Assembly: GCF_016097555.1 (NCBI RefSeq)
Contig: NC_054706.1
Span: 54,012,509 to 54,076,508 of the forward strand
DNA length: 64,000 nucleotides
Reading direction: 5' to 3'
Source: Gigantopelta aegis
Lineage: Eukaryota; Mollusca; Gastropoda; Neomphalida; Peltospiridae
Shown: one piece after another, positions 34,465 through 45,866 of the stretch
Layout: every line of letters begins with the position of its first letter
How positions within the stretch are numbered: the stretch's first letter is position 1
Notes under the pieces: generated by a model
Databases searched by the model: none
What the model saw: the letters and a program-made list of their open reading frames with translations, nothing else
What the model was told of the DNA's origin: nothing
Position numbers and translations under genes: made by a program

Positions 34465-37400
34465 ATGGCTGATGCAATTCCAACGAGTGATGAAGAAGAC
34501 AAGATGTTTGAAAGCTCATCCAGTGAATCTGATGGGGGAGATGAGGCTTCAGATGGTAAGAATCTATTTTTATTGTTTCAGTTTTATTAATTTGTTTGTT
34601 CTTAAATTGAACTGTTCTGTTTGATTGTATTATATATTTTGGACCGAATTTACAAAGCCTGTTTATGTTTTACACACATGAAACTACATACATTTATGTT
34701 TAAGAAAAATGGGCTTCATAAATTTGGCCCTTACAGTCTAAGACACATTAGTTTTATAAAGTATGAACATACTTACATTGTACCTGTAATTTTAGGTGTT
34801 TTTTTTTTTAATCCAATTTTTGAGTTCTGTCATCTGATAAAAAAGTTATATAAAATTTAACCAATTGATTGTTCACATTACAATCTAAGGTATATTCACT
34901 GATAATTTCTGTGTCTAGTGAGCAAATTAATTTAAAGGGAACGCCCTAGTTGTTAACCATTACGCCGTTGTTTTTTGCTATTAAACCCATTTTTTCATAA
35001 ATAAAATTGCACTTTACTTACCGTTTATTATTTAGAGTATACATTTCCATTCACCTGAAGTGTTTTTTGGTAATCCTGGTGTTTGTAATACCACAAAATC
35101 GATTTTTCGGATTTCATAAATGCCACGGGCCTCTGAGAAAAAAATGTTGAGCAGACAAGGTCTAATGTATTTTTAGAGGGAATAGTCCCATTTCAATGTC
35201 ACAGACGTTGGTATACCACGTGACCGTTATCATTTTGGTTCGGTTTGTTTTCTCGTGCACGGTTCGCGCAATGAACATCCGATTTGTTGTCTTTTGCTTG
35301 TTCATTTGTGAGATTTATCTTCACAATTCGTGAACATTTTCAGTAACAATAAAGTTCAGACAAGTAAGTATCTCAATACAAAACGTTACAAACCCTTAAA
35401 ACCAACGATATCTGGAGAGGGGATACAACCAGGACAGAACAGTTGGAACATGTCCAGGAGAGGTGAAAGGAACGCACCCCAAGTCTGCGCACTCTGTGAA
35501 ATTTGTCATGACATAGGCATTGTTGTGCTTCGAGCGACATCTACCGGTGACATCAGAATACTAACTTTCAAAATTATTTCAAGCAATTGGAACATGGGGA
35601 TTCCCATGGTATTTATCGATATAAAACCTGCTTTTTCACTCCATTTGATAAAAACGTGATCTAAGTGTGTTACAGGTTTGTAGATTAACCAAATTATAAT
35701 TTATTTTCGCTGGATGGAACTAGGGCGTGCAGCTTTAAATTGGATGTATAACTGTAAGTTGCAGTCGCAATTAACCAAGATTAAAACAGAACATTACTGG
35801 TACATGTATATACAATGTAGTATGTGTAGTTATAATCTAAACTTTAATCTTACTGTATGTTATAATTACATAATATGTAATGCAGTTGTATAAATAATAT
35901 CGCATACTGGTATATACATGTATTTCTTGAATTTGATTTGAATGAAAGTAATATTTAATTTTTTTGTTAGTACAAATTTAATAACAGTTACTGAGATTTA
36001 CTAGTAAAATAATTCAATATAAATACACATTTACATGTATGTATTTGACATTGACCATAATATGTTGTAACGTTCATTATCAGTTAATCAATATCGATGA
36101 CATTTTTCTTTTTGATTTTGCAGCTTCTGATGGGATCAAGAGAACATTACAAAATTTAACAAAATGTATTACAGGGTAATTTGTTATTCTAAATTTAATT
36201 ATTATTATTATTATTTAATACTTGCTACCGGCCTCGGTGGCGTCGTGGTTAGGCCATCGGTCTACAGGCTGGTAGGTACTGGGTTCAGATCCCAGTCGAG
36301 GCATGGGTTTTTTAATCCAGATACCGACTCCAAACCCTGAGTGAGTGCTCCGCAAGTCTCAGTGGGTAGGTGTAAACCACTTGCACCGACCAGTGATCCA
36401 TAACTGGTTCAACAAAGGCCATGGTTTGTGCTATCCTGCCTGTGGGAAGTGCAAATAAAAGATCCCTTGCTGCTAATCGGAAAGAGTAGCCCATGAAGTG
36501 GCGACAGCGGGTTTCCTCTCAAAATCTGTGTGGTCCATAACCATATGTCTGACGCCATATAACTGTAAATAAAATGTGTTGAGTGCGTCGTTAAATAAAA
36601 CATTTCTTTCTTTAATACTTGCTATTATTTCATTCAATTAATTAAAAAAGATACTTGTTACACACACCTTGAATTTTAGGATTTCGCCAGAATCTTAAGC
36701 ATGATTTAATATTGATATTTTGGAATTTTATCACATAATATTATGCTTCTTACTGGGATTTGCAGAAGCACGGAAACCTGGTATATTGTTGCTTGTTATA
36801 TATAGATTAATTGTAAGGTGGGGGTTGGGGAGAGATGAGTAGGATTGGATGTTTCAAGGAAACTGAAAGAACCAAATTTGTTAGAATTAGAAGATCACCA
36901 GTTTCAAATAATTTCTTCTTGAGGTAATGTTGTTTGATTGACAGTTAATAAATGATTGACCATTTTGCTGTGGTGGTGTTAAACAGTCCTTTCCCATCAT
37001 GAGATGATAATAAATGATTGACAATTTTGCTGTGGTCGTCTTAATCAGTCCCTTCCCATCATGAGATGATAATAAATGATTGACCATTTTGCTGTGGTCG
37101 TATTAAACAGTCCTTTCCCATCATGAGATGATTCGACCATCTCATATTTTGGCTTGATGCATGGTGCATAATATCCAGTAATCAGCAGATCTGGCCGTGA
37201 AAACAATTAGGAGAGTAATTAAATGCTCCCCTAACTTAGAATATGGGGAACCATTTAAAGTTAAAAGTTTAAGTTTGTGTTTTGTTTAACAACACCACTA
37301 GAGCACATTGATTTATTGATCTTCGGCTATTGGATGTCAAACATTTGATAATTTTGACATGGTTTTAAGAGAGGAAAGCTGCAGTGTGTTTCCATTAGTA

Positions 37401-40400
37401 GCAAGGGTTCTTTTATATGCACCATCCCACGGACAGGATTGCACATACCATGGCCTTTTATATACCATTCGTGGTGTATTGGCTAGAACGAGAAATAACC
37501 CAATGGGCCCACTGATGGTGATCGATCCTAAATCAACTGCGCATCAAGCACGCGTTTTACCTCTGGACTATATCCTGCCCTGGGGAATCATTTAAGATAT
37601 TACCGTACTGATACCACGTAGATTCATATAATAAGAAAAGCTAAAAATTACTCCTTGGACTGCAGGCTTTCCACCAGAAAATAATCTTGAGGGTACATAA
37701 TAAAAACAAAATGGATCATAAATACTCCTACTACAAGTAGGTGGTTGTGTGTTTTTGACATCTTTTGAAATTGAACCCTGCATTTTATGTAATTTGACTT
37801 ATTTTAAAAAGCAGTCTTTTTCTCAAAATTTTACGATTTGTACCGTCTTGATAAAACCCTGAACTGGTGTCAGGGGAGTGGTTGAGAGCAAGAGTGATAG
37901 CTCCCCTTAAACAGTGAGGTCTGAATTAATTAGTATGATACAGTTGTAATTGTTTTTCTTTGGACTTTTCAAATTACGCATTAATTAAATTAATGTACAT
38001 TACAGGAGAGCTAAATGAAGAAAGACTTCCCCGACCGTGCCATCCATTGACGAACACTATCAGTCTGATGTCTATGATTTCAATCGATCTGAATTAATTA
38101 GTATGATACAGTTGTAATTGTTTCTCTCTTGACTTTTCAAATTGCATATTAATTTAAATTAATGTACATTACAGGAGAGCTAAACGAAGAAAGGCTTCCC
38201 TGACTCTGCCATCCATTTACGAACAGTATCAGTCTGATGTCTATGACTTCAATCATCAGAAGAGAGGGAGCTGTAATTATAAAATGGGCAGCAGACCTGG
38301 TTCCAATTGTGATGCCAAAGCACTTGAAAAGATGTTCAAACGTCTTGGCTTTACCATCAAAAGATACAATAATTTAGAAGCCAAACAAATGGTTACTAAA
38401 CTCAAAAAAGGTAACTTTTTATTGGTTTACAGTGGCTTTAGCAATGCATGTGCATTATACAGTGTATGTGCATTATACAATGTATTTTCTTTAGCTCCGT
38501 TCTTATGCATTCTTATACTTCTAAAAAAACATGTTCTTTTAATAAGATAGGAAAACTGCTGTTGTAGAGTAAATGAATTTGTTGTATGTGCATGTATTTA
38601 CAGTTAAAAGTAGATGATTTGCTGTCCGTCATGATTGCACATCTACCGAATACTGTTAAACATTTCATAATATTTGTGTTACCTACCTTCAAAACCAAAT
38701 ATCTGATTATTTTATGTTTCTTACAATGACTATAGTGAGTTGCATGTGTCAGTCTTGTTGTTGGATACCGGCACTTAAAGCACACAATAGCAGTGAAGTG
38801 AGAACAGATGGTTAATTGCTCAATACATTAATCCCTTAATTGATACCAATCTACTATGTAACGACAAGCGGACGTTATCTGATTGGACTTATCAGTGCAG
38901 TTGTTTTGGATGCATTGCCATTATAATGCTACAGTGATGCAGTGGTTAAGCCATCGGACTACAGGCTGGTAGGTACAGGGTTCGCAGCCTGGTACCTGCT
39001 GCAATCCAGATTAAGTTGTTAATGGCTCATTGGGTATTGTAAGGCCACTACACCCTCTTCTCTCTCACTAACCACAACTAACAACTAACCCACTGTCCTG
39101 GACAGACAGCCCAGATAGCTGAGGTGTGTTCCAAGGACAGTGTGCTTGAACCTTAATTGGATATAAGCACGAAATTAAGTTGACTTGATAATTTTAACAT
39201 GCTTATACATGTATACCACGAAGGTTTCGAGCATGTCTATCCCAAGTCCTGTCTCTGGATAGCCAGGGGCCGGACTTGGGACAGATAATTTACAGGACAA
39301 TTTTGCATATTTAATTCCAAAATTTTTTAAAATAACAAAGGACAAGTTATTAATTTTGATGCGCATTTCTAAAAAATGTTATAAAATAAAATATAATACA
39401 AAACTTTTATTATTTTTAGTCGCTAGATGATCGGGCAGTCCACAATAAAACAATTAATTTAAATTTAAATTATACTTTACTTTTACTAATTAGAGCCCCA
39501 GAACAGAAAAAAAGGGAATGTTGGTTAGGCGAGGGGGGAGGACCCCGCCTTCAGGAAGTTTATTTATTGGTTGGGAGTTTAAAGAAGAGGGGCATCAATC
39601 GTATTGGGAACCTTGGCGTGGACGGCAGCCCGGGAAACCGGGGGGGGGGCAAGGAAATATCCGGACAAACCTAACACACCCTACGGACGAAACCACCTAC
39701 GCCTAAGCGCCTGTCTACTAATTTCCGGTGATCATCCCCATCCCCCCACTCCACACCCCCAGCCGCAGTGCCCCCCAGTCACGATGCCCCTCATAAAAGG
39801 TGATAGTCCAAAATAAGTTGAAATGAAATGCTACTGATAGATAAGATACAAGTGAGTTGCATGTATCAGTCTTATTGTTGGATACCAGCAAAATGTCAAG
39901 GAAGCAATAGGTACTTCAACAAGCAAAAAATAGCAGTGAAATGAGAACATACTGTTAATTGTTCAATACATTACTCCCTTAATTGATGCCAATTGACTAC
40001 ATAAATACATGCTGACATTATCTGATCTTATTATTTTAGATGCATTGCTGTTAATGCTACTAATTGATAAAATACAAATAAGATACCCAAAAATTATGAT
40101 CGGTTCGCTGTATAGGCACTAATTTACACTGAAATTCGCAATTTTGACCCAAAACTTGGTTCGTTTTAACAGTTAATTTGCTATACATAGTTCATTCTAT
40201 GCATTAAAATTTATTAAAACTATATAGAGGGAAAATCGGGACTTTACAATCAGTTTGTTCTAACCGGTAGTTTGTTGTAAGCGTGTTCATTCTAAAAGTA
40301 CTTTACTGTACAAAACAAATGCTGACAGTCATTTTGATTGTAATGCTGCAGTGTGCAATTCTGGTTTCAAAAATTAAAGTGCCATAACGACTCCGTGTTT

Positions 40401-43400
40401 GCAAATCTTGAGAGCCCGCTACCTACCCAGTGACCCTACCAGAAGATACAGTAAATGTTTTGCATGAAACCACGGAAAAGATCTCTATTCAAGACTTTGG
40501 TTTACCAGGATTTTGAGATATATGTTGACTGTGTCATTTCGAAAAATCAGTGTAATTTGTACAAATAATTTTTACAAGCCATGCAAGCTAGAGAGTCCTA
40601 CATGTTTGCGAGCCTCGGGCTCCTGGACTCTCCTCAAAATCGCACACTGTGCTAATAGCGTTTTGGTTTATGTTATAAGCAAATAAATATACTTCGGTTT
40701 TAATTGCATTAATATCTTGTGGGATTTTATTTTATAGGTCCTCTAAACACCCAAACACATAGACATTTACTGACCGAAAGTTGTTATATTAAGTATGATC
40801 CATTTGTCCTACATTTAATATGATCAGTTCTCACTGGCAACCTATTTTGCCTTTTAGTTGAAATAAAGTATCTGAATTGGTTATGACCAAAACATACCAC
40901 GTATCCTACTAATCAGTTAAACTGACTACAGCTTATTGTCACTTTCTTTGTATTTGGCCTACAATAAATATATATTTTTTTTAAATCAAATTCTTCTTTT
41001 TCTTTTCGTTCCTTAATCATTTGAAGGTTGTTGTGTAAGCCCCCTATTTCTAGTTCGTGCCATTTTGTCGAGGGCTTTCCGACTTCAGCTGCAATTTTTG
41101 TAGAGTTATCTCTCTTAGCCTTTGGCTCTTAGAGCCATCCAGCAAGGCAGCATTGATTTGATTTCAGAGTCCCTTCTCTTAGAATGGCTGATGAATCCAT
41201 TCTATTCACTGGGTTGATTTGATTTTGGAGTGTCCGTTTCCTAGATGTCTTGCCTTCCAAGGCTGATGAATGACATCTATCCAGGTTAATCAAATTTATT
41301 GTTGTCAATTTTTGTTTTTCAATTTGCAGTTGCTGCTAACAGATCATTTGATCATCGAAAGGCTGATTGTTTTGCTTGTGCCATACTATCGCATGGAAAC
41401 CATGTTGATACTAAATCTGATGTCTTTGAAAAGAGATGGGATGATGTTATCTTTGGTGTGGATGGAGTGTTGGTATCCACTAAATATCTACTTGACCTCT
41501 TCAGTGATGATGCATGTCCTGAACTCGCAGGAAAGCCAAGATTGTTTTTCATTCAGGTTGGTTTAATTTTAATAATCTTATTGATATAAAGAAGTTCCTT
41601 GTTCAGGTGTCAAAGAACTCCAGATGTTCATTTTATAGTATTTGTTGCATAAAGCCCCAGTTGCATGTATATTTTTCATACTTATGCATTTAGAATAGAT
41701 CCATCTGTTTGTTTATTTTTCTTTTCATCTTAACCTGACCTCAAATTAATGCAATTTTCCTGGTACAGTGGACTTGTCCTAACATGAGGGCGAGATGTTG
41801 CCCAGTGGTAAAGTGCTCGCTTGATGTGCGGTCGGTTTGGGATCGATCCTCATCCATCTGTGGGCCCATTGGGCTATTTCTTGCTCCAGCCAGTGCACCA
41901 TGACTGGTACATCAAAGGCTGTGGTATGTGCTATCCTGTCTATGGGATGGTGCATATAAAAGATCCCTTGCTGCTAATTGAAAAGAGTAGCCCAATAAGT
42001 GGTGACAGCGGGTTTCCTCCCTCTATATTTGTGTCATTCTTAACCATATTTCCGACTCCATATAACCGTAAATTAAATGTGTTGAATGCGTCGTTAAATA
42101 AACCATTTCCTTTTGGTCCGAACATCTCAACAGCCAATGGAATGGTTTAAAATATTCCATTGAGTCCTATATGCTTCCTGTTCTGGTCAAGCTTTCTAGT
42201 TTTCTTTTTGAGATTAATAATTCTTGGATTTCATTTTCCACCCTGTTATGTGCAGACCCTGCTGTGAATTTTTTTTATTGATTGCTCCCCTAACTTAGAT
42301 AATGGGGAGCCATTTAAGATATTTCCATATTGATATCTTATAAATTGACATGCAAAGGGGAGCTAAAAAGTACTCTGATCTAGTCTAAGCAGCGAGTTCT
42401 GTATGTATAATCTAGGTACTGGGGCAGAGCCAATGCTGTTTTTGCCAAAAATAGTGATATGACTTGTAGATTTTATAAAGCAATTGATGATATTTCCTCA
42501 TTTAATGAAAACTCAGTGGTTTGTTAAAAGTGTGTTTATGTCATGGATTAGTAAAATATGTTAAATTATGGAAAAGCAACGTTGGAACTTCAGTAGGAAA
42601 TTCAGTTGTTTTATTGGTTTTACAGGCTTGCAGAGGCGAAAAAACTGACAGCGGTGTTAAAAAAATAGTATTAAAAGACAAAGTTTCTGTAGGTGAAGGA
42701 GATAATAATAGTGCTGAAGATAGCAAATCAGATGGTGTTGGTGATCAGGGAGACAGTACTGTGGAGACTGATGTAGTGGGGTCAAGACCTTTACAGCATC
42801 TGCCGGATCATGATAAACAGCTAGAACAGATGGTTGCCACAAACGGAAGCAAACCTGCATCTGACAGTGACACAAATCATCTTACTGAAGTGGAAGATGA
42901 CAGATTGACGGACGGAGATAATTTTGACTCTGACAGTTCTTCCGAAAGCTCAAAAACGGAAGATCAAACTGATACCATTGGGACTAAGGGGAATGCATCA
43001 GAATTGGGTGCTAAATTGGAGGAAAAGAAAAAACGTAAAGTTGTTACACTGGTTCCAGCACCCTTATTCAAAGATTTCCTGGTTATGTATGCCACAACAC
43101 CAGGTTAGAATTGTCTGATGTCTTTTTTACATTTATATTTCTTGCATTTATGACTCCTTATTTCCATTGAATAAGCTTTAACCCATTTCAGTTAGAATTA
43201 TTTAAATTTTTAATACATATTATGTACCCTTTTTAAAGTTTGTTTTCGAGTTTGTTGTTGAAGGTAGCACTGTTTAACCACAAATTTTATCTCCATACAA
43301 AATACTATGTGGTATATGTATCTGAATGTTTTGTTAAACAACATTAAGTTTTTTTTTTTTAAAAGCAGATATATCTAAACAGTAACGAGTCGATAGATAC

Positions 43401-44166
43401 CATTTCTCATCAAGTCTTCATTGGAATTTTGTTTGTTAATTATGTTAGGCCATATTCATGGAACTGTTTCATGTACCGGTAGTAGCTGCTATGAAAACAT
43501 TTAATTAGTCACAGTGAGTAATTCAGGAAACATTTTGTTCAAAAATTTAAAAATTGATGGCAACTATTGTAAAATCCTTTAAGTTTTGTTGGTGTAAAAT
43601 ATTTTGGTTTTGCTATTTTACTATTTTAAAAAAATCATATTTCGTTGTGTACTTAAATTTGTGGATCGAAAAGGCTGATCATAAATTTGTATTATATGTA
43701 TACATGTACTATATTTTTATTGTGGTCTTAAATTCGTGGACAGTACCAGTCCACGAATTACGTGAAAATTAGACCACCACAAACAAAAGTGTTTTTTCAA
43801 TACTATTTAAGATTTTAGAATTGTGTAACAATCTCTGTATAATTGTGTAACTGAACAAAAAATTCCCTTGCACATCAATATTTTATTTATTTATTTACTA
43901 TCTGCATTACAGTTATTGTTGTTATAATTGTAGGCCACTTTGCTTGGCGTCGGAAGACTGGAACGTGGTTTATTAAGAGTCTTACAGAGGTGATGAAGGT
44001 CAACAGAAACAAGAATCTGGTGCAGACCTTGACCAAAGTTAGCAGAAAGGTCGCCCTGGATTATGAATCGAACATTCCAGAGAATAAGAAGATGCATGCC
44101 AAGAAACAGGTTCCATGCATAATGTCCATGTTAACTAAAGATATTTATTTTACCCAGAAAACATAG
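34465..44166 (+). CDS. Effector-type caspase with long acidic linker, 6 exons, 438 aa
   Basis: Exons: 34465-34555, 36124-36175, 38175-38410, 41330-41556, 42626-43103 and 43934-44166 (stop TAG). The total is 1317 nt and all phases agree. Family knowledge: caspases are cysteine proteases cutting after Asp in apoptosis. Seen: an acidic, Ser-rich N-terminus without CARD or DED; S1-pocket region MGSRPGSN; catalytic His in LSHGNH (His148); active-site QACRG (Cys204); DFLVMYATTPG; substrate-groove FAWRRKTGTWF; and C-terminal KKQVPCIMSMLTKD. Short prodomain and KPRLFFIQACRG favour the caspase-3/6/7 group. Two oddities stand out. The large/small subunit linker is about 135 residues and very acidic, against roughly 20-30 in caspase-3/7. 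The first core strand (IINN region) seems shortened by about ten residues. Active-site residues are intact. Confidence 0.93.
34641..34730. mobile_element. 90-bp MITE (caspase intron 1)
   Basis: Ends are GGACCGAATTTACAAAGCC and the complement of GGGCCAAATTTATGAAGCCC. The interior has CACACATGAAACTACATAC. The same end and interior pattern starts the 54-bp minisatellite at 62611, so the two are related. Confidence 0.75.
34936..35734. mobile_element. 799-bp element with TTAA target sites (caspase intron 1)
   Basis: TTAA stands at 34932-34935 and 35735-35738. Terminal inverted repeats are AGGGAACGCCCTAGTTG and the complement of AGCTGCACGCCCTAGTTCC. A TTAA target is typical of piggyBac and Kolobok elements. 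The interior includes 35215-35400, a partial copy of the foldback arm at 31725-32492. No transposase was recognised; the 109-codon frame at 35330-35659 is unassigned. Confidence 0.75.
36229..36612 (+). mobile_element. SINE family B, full length (caspase intron 2)
   Basis: The head is CCGGCCTCGGTGGCGTCGTG and the box B GGGTTCAGATCCCAGTC. The tail AAATAAAACATTTCTTTC is complete. TAATACTTGCT occurs immediately before and after, an 11-bp target-site duplication. This is the best-preserved family B copy in the window and probably the youngest. Confidence 0.95.
36946..37131 (+). repeat. 62-bp tandem repeat, three units (caspase intron 2)
   Basis: The units begin TAATAAATGATTGACCATTT and end CAGTCCTTTCCCATCATGAG, spaced 62 bp (36946, 37008, 37070). 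Differences between units are few. Confidence 0.95.
37274..37580 (-). mobile_element. SINE family D (caspase intron 2)
   Basis: The plus strand runs from GTTTAACAACACCACTAGAG through GTTCTTTTATATGCACCATC to the head complement CTGGACTATATCCTGCCC. It is complete but diverged. Confidence 0.85.
37921..38256 (+). repeat. 168-bp tandem duplication over the caspase exon 3 acceptor
   Basis: The block 37921-38088 is repeated at 38089-38256. Each copy has CTGAATTAATTAGTATGATA, a polypyrimidine and branch-like region, the acceptor CATTACAG and about 82 bp of exon 3 (to ATCAGTCTGATGTCTATGA). The length, 168, is a multiple of three. The first copy, if spliced at 38006, meets a TGA five codons into the exon, so only the second copy is usable as the exon start. 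Confidence 0.9.
38930..39183 (+). mobile_element. SINE family C (caspase intron 3)
   Basis: The head, with box B-like GGGTTCGCAGCCTGGTACC, is followed by ACTACACCCTCTTCTCTCTC and CCTTAATTGGATATAAGCAC, as in 4498-4728. An extra 30-bp segment (GCCCAGATAGCTGAGGTGTG) is present here only. Confidence 0.85.
39184..41329. other. Rest of caspase intron 3, nothing assignable
   Basis: This 2.1-kb intron part holds a G-rich patch near 39530-39660, AT-rich sequence, and a stretch at 41150-41280 with TTGATTTGATTTTGGAGTGT that weakly resembles 6420-6510. No exon fits the caspase between the exon 3 donor and the exon 4 acceptor, whose phases join directly. Confidence 0.4.
41786..42113 (+). mobile_element. 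SINE family A, full length (caspase intron 4)
   Basis: The head is GAGGGCGAGATGTTGCCCAG, with box B GGGATCGATCCTCATCC and tail AAATAAACCATTTCCTTT. GTCCTAACAT before and GTCCGAACAT after form a near-perfect 10-bp target-site duplication. It landed at the left edge of the dispersed repeat 42114-42240. Confidence 0.9.
42114..42240 (+). repeat. Dispersed repeat related to 11802-11935
   Basis: CCGAACATCTCAACAGCCAA is followed by GGAATGG, CTTCCTGTTCTGGTCA and GTTTTCTTTTTGAG. The order matches the ATAD1 intron copy. It is non-coding and of unknown class. Confidence 0.6.
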
Positions 44167-44210
44167 TGATATTATTATAGACATGTTAGATATTACTGGT
44201 ATTATGTTAA

Positions 44211-44591
44211 AGGTATACTGTCACAGATTTTAGAACCTTATTTCTCCAAAAATGAATAATAAATAAAAATTACATTAATTGTTGGAAAGCAAATCTAGCT
44301 ATCGCATCACCTTAACTGAACCATGATGGAGTGAAATCCATGTCAACCCTCTCGGCAATTTTAGTTTTTGAATTATGGACCATTGCCATAATTCAATTAT
44401 TTTTACAAAATATAATAAATGGAGTATAGTGGTTATGAAGATGCTTGAATAAAGTGACTTTTGCGTGAACTGATTTTCGTTTGGTGACCTATTACTTAAT
44501 AAAGTACATTTAGGGACAAATCATATTATTTTTGTTCAGGTAATACTTTGTTAGGCCATTAAATAGGTCAATGGTCTGTGACAATATGCCT
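44211..44591. mobile_element. 381-bp MITE with TTAA target sites, in the caspase 3' UTR
   Basis: TTAA flanks at 44207-44210 and 44592-44595. Inverted ends are AGGTATACTGTCACAGA and the complement of AGGCATATTGTCACAGA. It begins 44 bp after the caspase stop codon. Two AATAAA hexamers (44258-44263 and 44262-44267) lie within it, so the caspase transcript may end inside this element. That is an inference. Confidence 0.85.
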
Positions 44592-44825
44592 TTAAGGGAA
44601 AATAATATAAGCTATTTTGTGGTGCTAATGTAAGGCAAACTGCGATTTTAGCAGGATTCTTTGCTTTTCTTGAATCCATGATTTTGTGCCGGAAGTATAA
44701 GATTATGAAATGGAATCCCAGAATATTTATATTATTTCTGTTTTACGCTTTTGCTGTTTATTTAAGTTCACAAAACAAACAACTGGAAATAAGGCACCGG
44801 CCACATGACCCATTTTCAACATTAT

Positions 44826-45223
44826 CAGGGTTTTATTTCTAAAATTGACTTGACGCCCATGGCTTTGACTTTGGGAATTTTAGCATCATTTTACAATCAC
44901 ATTGGGAATTTTCAGTTTCATTTTAAAAAAAATAAAGTTAGAATTTAAAATAGTAATACTATACATATACATGTATTTGTAATTTATTCAAATTAATATG
45001 TTATATATCTATTTTGTTTTATGAAATCTTATGGGTGTTTGTCAAGTGTTACATATAGCTTTAAAATATATCTTTATATAATAATAAAAAAGGAATTCTT
45101 TACATTAAGATTGGGAATTTTTTAGACCAAAATTGGGAATAAAAAAAAAATGACATAGCCTTTGTGAAATTTTGGGGAATGATGCCAATTATCGGAGTCT
45201 TAGAAACAGGTGATAAAACCCTG
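44826..45223. mobile_element. 398-bp hAT-type MITE
   Basis: Ends are CAGGGTTTTATTTC and the complement of CAGGGTTTTATCAC. An imperfect 8-bp target-site duplication (AACATTAT and ATCATTGT, six of eight matching) flanks it. CAGGG ends with 8-bp duplications are typical of hAT elements. The interior repeats TTGGGAATTTT several times. Confidence 0.75.
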
Positions 45224-45866
45224 ATCATTGTTAATAGCTAATAATTGTGTAACAAACAACTACAGTTAGGGTTTTGCTTGTTGCTAGTTTGGTTATAATC
45301 GTAACTGCATGTTTTGTTGTGGGTTTTTTTTTTTCAATTGTTATTTATTCATTAGAATTGTTCACATTGTGAAGGCAGGAGGCATTATTATTTTTTATCC
45401 TGACAGATTATGATGACGGATAAAGCAAAGTTCTGCATAAGTATTGTTGATATTATTTGTTTTTGTCTTTTTGTACAAAGCTATATTCATTTATAAAGCT
45501 GTTATTTGTGGTTATCAAATTTTTTTATATATGCAGTCCAGCCCCAAAATATTAATCTCTGTCGGCATATGTCATATAATATATAATTACAGCCAACTGC
45601 GTGACTTCTTCCTAAAGCTATTTAATCTAAATGTAACTCAAATTCAGTCGGCATATATATATATGTATTACTGACATTTGAAGTAAATTGTTTTGGACAC
45701 ATGCAGTTACATTTTAAGTTGACAATTTAGTTAAATATTAATATATTTATCCATATTAATACAACATTTGAATGTTTAATAATTTTTCCTGCCTTTTACA
45801 ATTGCCTTCTCGAATCTGTGTGAAAGTTTCATTATTCCTGATTCCCAATTCATATGGAATGCCATC

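Noticed and set aside
41299-41589. Overlapping frames at 41270-41566, 41299-41589 and 41352-41552
   Set aside because: Only the frame that fits caspase exon 4 (41330-41556) has homology; the other two are shadows.
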